A DNA stretch of 55,728 nucleotides from Ramlibacter sp. Leaf400 (lineage in GTDB: Bacteria > Pseudomonadota > Gammaproteobacteria > Burkholderiales > Burkholderiaceae_C): assembly GCF_001424545.1 (NCBI RefSeq), contig NZ_LMQL01000006.1, positions 63,065 to 118,792 on the forward strand. The letters run 5' to 3'. Within the stretch, counting starts at the first letter, position 1, and every line of letters begins with the position of its first letter. The translations under genes and the position numbers were made by a program. This document shows, one piece after another, positions 51,218-55,728 of this stretch. Under the pieces are notes generated by a model, which was given only the letters and a program-made list of their open reading frames with translations, was not told where the DNA came from and did no database searches.

Positions 51218-51958
51218 TCAGGCGAAGCCCAGCACCACGCGGCGGGTGGTCGCCGATTTCTTCTCGATCTTGGTGACGACCACCGCCCCGATCTCGGAGG
51301 TGTTGGCCACGTGCGTGCCACCGCAGGGCTGGAAGTCGACCAGCTCTTGCCCGCCCACGCGGATGGTCCGGATGCGGCCGGTGCCTCGCGGCGGCTGCAC
51401 CGACATGCTCTTGACCAGCGCCGGGTTGGCGTCGAGTTCCTCGTCGGTGATCGATCCCACCGCCACCGGAAGCCCGGCCGCCACCAGGCGGGCGATGCCG
51501 TCGGTGAGCTGTTCCTTGTCGAGCGCATCCGTCATGTTGAAGTCCAGCCGCGCGTAGTCGGGCGTGATGGAGCAGCCATTGACCAGCTGCGGCACCAGGT
51601 GGCACAGCAGGTGAGTGGTGGTGTGGAAGCGCATCAGCCGGTGGCGCCGGTCCCACGCGATGCGCGCGACCACGGGCTGGCCCGGCCGCAGCGCGGCCAG
51701 CAGGTCCTCCTGTCCGGGCGCGGGCACGTGCCAGATCCCGTCGGTGGGCTGGCCCTGCTCGTCCTTGGCCTTGCGCGTGTCGGCGATCGCCAGGGTGCGG
51801 CCATCGGCCAGCACCAGCACGCCGCTGTCGCCGGCCTGGCCGCCGCCCAGCGGGTAGAACACGGTGCGATCGAGCACGATGCCCTGGCCGTCGGCAGACA
51901 GCACGGTGGCATCGCATTCCTGCAGGTAGGCGTCCTGGCGGAACAGATCCTGGGTCAT
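51218..51958 (-). CDS. Alanyl-tRNA editing protein (AlaX-like)
   Basis: A 246-residue free-standing editing domain related to AlaRS, which hydrolyses mischarged Ser- or Gly-tRNA(Ala). The zinc site is HTTTH (in [12 protein letters not shown]) together with [13 protein letters not shown]. The N-terminal barrel, with [15 protein letters not shown], is also present, as in the longer AlaX types. The ATG at 51958 fits; upstream in-frame sequence is not conserved-looking. It precedes the ScsB/DsbD gene by 44 bp. Confidence 0.92.
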   Translation of the reverse strand: MTQDLFRQDAYLQECDATVLSADGQGIVLDRTVFYPLGGGQAGDSGVLVLADGRTLAIADTRKAKDEQGQPTDGIWHVPAPGQEDLLAALRPGQPVVARIAWDRRHRLMRFHTTTHLLCHLVPQLVNGCSITPDYARLDFNMTDALDKEQLTDGIARLVAAGLPVAVGSITDEELDANPALVKSMSVQPPRGTGRIRTIRVGGQELVDFQPCGGTHVANTSEIGAVVVTKIEKKSATTRRVVLGFA

Positions 51959-52053
51959 GGGTTTTCGGGGCGGTTTCGTGGGTGGCGCAGCACGGGATTC
52001 TGGCGGTTTTCGCCTACAACTTCCCCGGCGGGCGCAGTTCCACACTGCCGCCC

Positions 52054-53388
52054 ATGGAATCGTCGAGCCAATCCACCTTGTCGTCCCTGGCGGCCGCCTG
52101 CGTCCTGGTCGCCTGCGCTTCGGGCTCCGTGGCGCAGGGCCCGCTGCCGGGCACCGGTCCCAACCCGCCGCTGCCCGCGCCGCAGGACAGCGGCCTGGTC
52201 CCCACCGTCAACATCGCGCCCGCCAAGGGCTGGCCCCAGGGCGCCGCGCCCACCGCACCCGCGGGCTTCAAGGTGACGGCGCTGGCCAGCGGCTTGACAC
52301 ACCCGCGCTGGGTCTACACGCTGCCCAACGGCGACGTGCTCGTGGCTGAAACCAACAAGCCCAAGCCGGAGCCGGGCTCGAAGAACGTGCATGGCGAAGG
52401 CGTGCGCGGCAAGGCGATGGAGCTGGTGATGAAGCGCGCCGGCGCCGAGGTGCCCAGCGCCAACCGCATCACGATGCTGCGCGATACGGATGGCGACGGC
52501 GTGGCCGAGACCCGCAGCGTGTTCATGAGCGGGCTGAATTCGCCCTTCGGCATGGCGCTGGTGGGCAACGAGCTGTTTATCGCCAACGCCGACGCCATCG
52601 TGAAGGTGCCGTACCAGCCCGGCCAGACGCAGGTGACCGCCGCGCCCGCCAAGGTGACCGACCTGCCGGCCGGCGCCAACCACCACTGGACCAAGAACAT
52701 CATCGCCAGCCCCGACGGCAGCAAGCTGTATGCGACGGTGGGCTCCAACAGCAACATCGGCGACAACGGCATGGAGTCCGAGGAAGGCCGCGCGGCGATC
52801 TGGGAAGTGGACCGTTCGTCGGGCACCAAGCGCCTGTTCGCCACCGGCCTGCGCAACCCCAACGGGCTCGGCTGGGAGCCGCAGAGCAAGACGCTGTGGA
52901 CCGTGGTGAACGAGCGCGACGAGCTGGGCGACAACCTGGTGCCCGACTACCTCACCTCGGTGAAGCAGGGGGCCTTCTATGGCTGGCCCTGGAGCTACTG
53001 GGGCCAGCGCGTGGACGAGCGCGTGAAGCCGCCCCGCCCCGACATGGTGGCCAAGGCGGTCGCGCCCGACTACGGCCTGGGCGCGCACGTCGCGCCGCTG
53101 GGCCTGGTGTTCTCCGACGCGCGCATGACCTCGCCCTATGCCAGCGGCGCCTTCGTCGGCCAGCACGGCTCCTGGAACCGCAAGGACCTGGCGGGCTACA
53201 ACGTGGTGTTCGTGCCGTTCTCGGGTGGTCGGCCCTCGGGTCCGCCGCAGACCTTCCTGACGGGCTTCCTGAGTAAGGACGGCGATGCCTTCGGCCGTCC
53301 GGTCGGCGTCGCGCTCGACGGCAAGGGCGCGCTGCTGGTGGCCGACGACGTCGGGAACACGGTCTGGCGGGTGGCGCCGGCGCGCTGA
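52054..53388 (+). CDS. PQQ-dependent sugar dehydrogenase-like lipoprotein
   Basis: A 444-residue exported protein with a lipobox-like LVAC at about residue 20, so probably a lipoprotein. The rest is a beta-propeller of the soluble glucose/sorbosone dehydrogenase family: [57 protein letters not shown] and [12 protein letters not shown]. It would oxidise an aldose in the periplasm with PQQ; no PQQ biosynthesis genes are in the window. No clear ribosome-binding site is seen. It is divergent from the AlaX gene. Confidence 0.88.
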   Translation: MESSSQSTLSSLAAACVLVACASGSVAQGPLPGTGPNPPLPAPQDSGLVPTVNIAPAKGWPQGAAPTAPAGFKVTALASGLTHPRWVYTLPNGDVLVAETNKPKPEPGSKNVHGEGVRGKAMELVMKRAGAEVPSANRITMLRDTDGDGVAETRSVFMSGLNSPFGMALVGNELFIANADAIVKVPYQPGQTQVTAAPAKVTDLPAGANHHWTKNIIASPDGSKLYATVGSNSNIGDNGMESEEGRAAIWEVDRSSGTKRLFATGLRNPNGLGWEPQSKTLWTVVNERDELGDNLVPDYLTSVKQGAFYGWPWSYWGQRVDERVKPPRPDMVAKAVAPDYGLGAHVAPLGLVFSDARMTSPYASGAFVGQHGSWNRKDLAGYNVVFVPFSGGRPSGPPQTFLTGFLSKDGDAFGRPVGVALDGKGALLVADDVGNTVWRVAPAR

Positions 53389-53399
53389 GCTCTTCGTGG

Positions 53400-53423
53400 G
53401 GCGCGCCGGTTGACCGGTGCGCC
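53400..53423 (+). terminator. Possible terminator hairpin after sugar dehydrogenase
   Basis: GGCGCGCCGGT / ACCGGTGCGCC stem with a TG loop and one mismatch, 12 bp after the stop codon. There is no T-tract, so this is a weak call. Confidence 0.35.
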
Positions 53424-53477
53424 GCGCGGGCGTCGAATGCAGGGGCGCGGCGCGGGACCTGCCGCGAGGAGAGCGCC

Positions 53478-54995
53478 ATGAAGAACAACCTGCGCATCGT
53501 CCTGCCTGCCGCCGCCGTCGTGCTGGCCAGTTGCACCTCCCCGCCGGCCACACGGGGCGCCCCCGACATCGACAACCTCACCGCGAGCGAAGCGGTGCGG
53601 CGCATGTGCGCGGGCGAGCTCGGCAGCGAGGCGCTGACGCGTGCGTACCTGCAACGCGCGCAGTCGCGCGCCCAGCTCAATGCATTCGTCACGCTCGATG
53701 CAGCCGGCGCCATCGCCGCCGCGCAGGCGGCCGACAAGCGCCGCGCCTCCGGGGGCGCCTGCCTGCCGCTGCACGGCCTGCCCATCGTGGTGAAGGACAA
53801 CATCCACGTGGCCCGGCTGCCATCGACGGCGGGGACGCCGGCCCTGGGCGGGTTCGTTCCGGCCGCCGATGCGCCCGTCGTCGCGCGGTTGCGCGAAGCG
53901 GGCGCCGTGGTCCTGGGCAAGACCAACATGCACGAGCTCGCGTTCGGCGTCACCGGCTACAACCCCAATTTCAATGGCCCGGGCACGCAGGTCGGCGTGC
54001 GCAACGCCTACGACGCGACCAAGGTCGCGGGCGGCTCGTCCTCCGGCACCGGCGCCGCCCTCGGCGCGAGGATCGCGCCGGCGGGCCTGGGCACGGACAC
54101 CGGCGGGTCGGTGCGAATCCCCTGCGCGTTCAACGGCTGCGCGTCGTTGCGACCGACCATGGGCCGCTACCCGCAGGCGGGCATCGCGCCGATCTCGCAC
54201 ACGCGGGACACGGCCGGCCCGATGGCGCTGTCGATGCGCGACGTGGAGCTGATGGACCGCGTGGTGGCCGGTGGCGCTCCGGTGTCGCCGGTGCCGTTGA
54301 ACACGGTGCGGCTGGGGGTGGTGCCCGGCATGCTGTCCAACCTGGACGCGGACACGCGCGCGGCGTGGGATGCGGCCACCGCGAAACTTCGCTCGGCGGG
54401 CGTCACCCTGGTCGAGACCCCGATGGCGGACCTGGCCACGCTCAACGGCGCGGTGGGTTTCCCGCTGGCCCTGTACGAGGCTTACGACGACATGGTGGCC
54501 TACCTGCGCGGCACGGGCACTGGCGCGACGATCCAGCAGATCGCCGCGCGCATCGCGAGCCCCGACGTCAAGGGCACCTATGAGGGACTGGTGCTGCCCC
54601 GCAAGCTGCCCGCGCCGTCCGGCGGCGTCGTCGATGCCGCGCCGGCCTACAAGGCGGCCATGGAAGTGCACCGGCCCCGCCTGGTGAAGCTGTACGCCGA
54701 CACCTTCGCAGCGCAGAAGCTCGATGCACTGGTGTTCCCCACCGTGCCGCGCACCGCGTTGCCCGCCGATGCGCAGGCGAGCAGCCTGGAGAATTTCCTG
54801 CTCTTGATCCAGAACACCGACCCCGGGAGCAATGCGGGTGTGCCTGGCATCCAGTTGCCTATGGGGCTGGGGGCGACGACGCGGTTGCCCGTGGGGCTGG
54901 AACTTGACGGGCCTGCGGGGAGTGATCGGCGGTTGCTGGGGGTCGGGATGGCGATCGAGGATTTGCTGGGGCGGTTGCCTGCGCCGCGGTCCTGA
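53478..54995 (+). CDS. Amidase-signature family lipoprotein
   Basis: A 505-residue amidase-signature enzyme with an N-terminal signal and lipobox LASC (Cys19), so it is probably anchored in the envelope. The catalytic Ser-cisSer-Lys triad is visible: Lys in LPIVVKDNIHV, cis-Ser in VAGGSSSGTG and nucleophile Ser in GTDTGGSVRIPCAFNG. It hydrolyses an unknown amide. GAGGAG precedes the ATG. Codon use changes sharply in the last 50 or so codons: eight of ten glycines are GGG and leucine is often TTG, while the rest of the gene uses GGC and CTG. Confidence 0.92.
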   Translation: MKNNLRIVLPAAAVVLASCTSPPATRGAPDIDNLTASEAVRRMCAGELGSEALTRAYLQRAQSRAQLNAFVTLDAAGAIAAAQAADKRRASGGACLPLHGLPIVVKDNIHVARLPSTAGTPALGGFVPAADAPVVARLREAGAVVLGKTNMHELAFGVTGYNPNFNGPGTQVGVRNAYDATKVAGGSSSGTGAALGARIAPAGLGTDTGGSVRIPCAFNGCASLRPTMGRYPQAGIAPISHTRDTAGPMALSMRDVELMDRVVAGGAPVSPVPLNTVRLGVVPGMLSNLDADTRAAWDAATAKLRSAGVTLVETPMADLATLNGAVGFPLALYEAYDDMVAYLRGTGTGATIQQIAARIASPDVKGTYEGLVLPRKLPAPSGGVVDAAPAYKAAMEVHRPRLVKLYADTFAAQKLDALVFPTVPRTALPADAQASSLENFLLLIQNTDPGSNAGVPGIQLPMGLGATTRLPVGLELDGPAGSDRRLLGVGMAIEDLLGRLPAPRS

Positions 54996-55228
54996 TTGGG
55001 GTCAGATTCCAATTTCGGCTGAGTTTGTTTTTGCTGCTTGGTTGGGCAGTGCGCCCTCGCGGCAGGCGGTGCCTGGCCCGGGCTCATGGTGGGCCGGTTG
55101 GCTCGTTGCACTCGCCAACTCGCAGGGCATTCCGCGGCCCGGCCTGCGCGGCAGAACTCACTGCGCTGCTGCGCAGCTCCGTTCAGACAGCTGCCGCGAG
55201 TCAGAGGTTGATATCAAGCTCGCCTTCG

Positions 55229-55392
55229 GCTCGCAACGGCCGGGCCGCGGAAAGCCCGGCTCGTCCCACAAATCGCCCGGGCCAGGCACCGCCTGCCGCG
55301 TGGGAGCAGGGCTCGCAACGGCCGGGCCGCGGAAAGCCCGGCTCGTCCCACAAATCGCCCGGGCCAGGCACCGCCTGCCGCGTGGGAGCAGG
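55229..55392 (+). repeat. Tandem duplication of an 82-bp unit
   Basis: Two identical 82-bp units (55229-55310 and 55311-55392) stand head to tail, each beginning GCTCGCAACGGCCGGGCCGC and ending CGCGTGGGAGCAGG. A third, slightly diverged unit lies at 50-132. Each unit holds internal complementary parts (CCGGGCC/GGCCAGG-type) but no coding signal. Confidence 0.85.
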
Positions 55393-55464
55393 GTGCGGGT
55401 GCGGGCAGGAACTCGCTGCTCCCGCTGTGCGACTCGCCGCCGCCAATCGCCTTTTGTTAGCCAC

Positions 55465-55552
55465 CGTCATCCCCGCGGAGGCGGGGATCCAGTGCTTCCG
55501 GCAGTCCGCTGAAGGCGGACGCACTGGATTCCCGCCTTCGCGGGAATGACGG
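55465..55552. repeat. Inverted REP pair (BIME-like)
   Basis: The first palindrome is of the ATCCCC/GGGGAT kind (CGTCATCCCCGCGGAGGCGG) and the second of the ATTCCC/GGGAAT kind (CGCCTTCGCGGGAATGACGG), the reverse order of the copies at 8430 and 42867. Confidence 0.85.
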
Positions 55553-55630
55553 AACCGGGCGAGCGGGAACGGCGTGGCGAAAAGAGGAGCCGAAGTGACG
55601 GTGCGGGCCTGCCCAGCGAACCACCGCTGT

Positions 55631-55728
55631 CTCCAGCGGCAGGGGGTCCCCGGCGGGGGGCGATTTCTGTGCCGAGCGTCGCGCAGTGGTGCGGGCCCTG
55701 CGAGCCCGCGGCAAGCGGGCGCAGCTCG
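55631..55728 (+). repeat. 98-bp exact copy of the left-edge module
   Basis: Identical to 365-462, starting CTCCAGCGGCAGGGGGTCCC and ending GGGCGCAGCTCG at the window end, so the match may continue beyond it. This is one arm and flank of the long inverted repeat at the left edge. Confidence 0.85.

Larger units (their letters stand above)
54996..55728. other. Repeat-rich non-coding region, right edge
   Basis: No credible gene. Just past the amidase stop is a short inverted repeat (54995-55013, ATTGG...CCAAT around GGTCAGATT), a type seen in intergenic DNA of many proteobacteria. Then come the GTTCAGACAG...GCGAGTCAG module (about 55150-55228), a tandem pair of 82-bp units (55229-55392), a REP pair (55465-55552), and a 98-bp match to 365-462 that runs off the window. 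Confidence 0.7.

Noticed and set aside
55229..55392. CRISPR array
   Set aside because: There are only two 82-bp units directly abutting, with no unique spacers and no cas genes.

Overview
The window reads as one contiguous piece of chromosome from a very GC-rich betaproteobacterium of the order Burkholderiales, most likely a Comamonadaceae member (Ramlibacter/Variovorax-like). The clues are a tripartite tricarboxylate (Bug/TctC) transporter, the pilT-pilU pair beside yggS, the rsmI / yraN-gmhA(diaA)-BON arrangement, Comamonadaceae-style palindromic repeats, and almost exclusive G/C wobble codons. Genus is inference. I see 47 intact protein genes. I see no rRNA, tRNA, CRISPR array, insertion sequence or prophage.

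Layout. 1-699: repeat-rich non-coding DNA. 700-9646 (minus strand): a YeeE/YedE sulfur-compound permease, then a tightly coupled operon (tctC-tctB-tctA, sugar-phosphate isomerase/epimerase-like, enolase-superfamily enzyme), preceded by a DapA/NanA-like aldolase and an NAD-dependent epimerase. Together these look like uptake and breakdown of an unidentified carboxylate or sugar acid. 9781-18895: UvrA2-type ABC protein, TerC, a small hypothetical with zinc alcohol dehydrogenase, arginase, an LprI-like protein, a RecQ-type helicase and an acidic protein. 19025-24501: signalling and small stress-type genes: a stand-alone zinc ribbon, a 1465-residue CheB-CheR-PAS-kinase-receiver protein, DUF378 and DUF2945. 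24576-28827: glycerol kinase, a PAS histidine kinase translationally coupled to an RsbQ-type alpha/beta hydrolase, and the PLP-binding protein YggS. 28872-31195: pilT and pilU, separated by an unusual G-quadruplex-capable inverted repeat. 31347-38900: tautomerase, beta-hydroxyacid dehydrogenase, BON lipoprotein (DolP-like), SIS isomerase, YraN, RsmI, PriA, and HemE. 38939-42728: TPR methyltransferase, galactokinase-like kinase, orphan GspB-like protein, DedA. 43009-54995: MetY, CoA-binding protein, GH5 lipoprotein, degenerate GGDEF protein, redoxin plus ScsB/DsbD, AlaX editing protein, PQQ-type sugar dehydrogenase, amidase lipoprotein. 54996-55728: repeats that match those at the left end.

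The best candidates for new biology are: (1) the RsbQ hydrolase / PAS histidine kinase pair, in which a signalling module known from the Bacillus stress phosphatase RsbP appears wired to a two-component kinase; (2) the giant chemotaxis-kinase hybrid whose methylesterase domain has lost its catalytic histidine and which is preceded by a separate zinc ribbon; (3) the five-run G-quadruplex motif with a complementary downstream arm between pilT and pilU; (4) an AT-rich region with two DnaA boxes upstream of priA; and (5) a galactokinase-like enzyme with substitutions at sugar- and phosphate-binding motifs. Functions are assigned by recognising motifs by eye; no database search was run.
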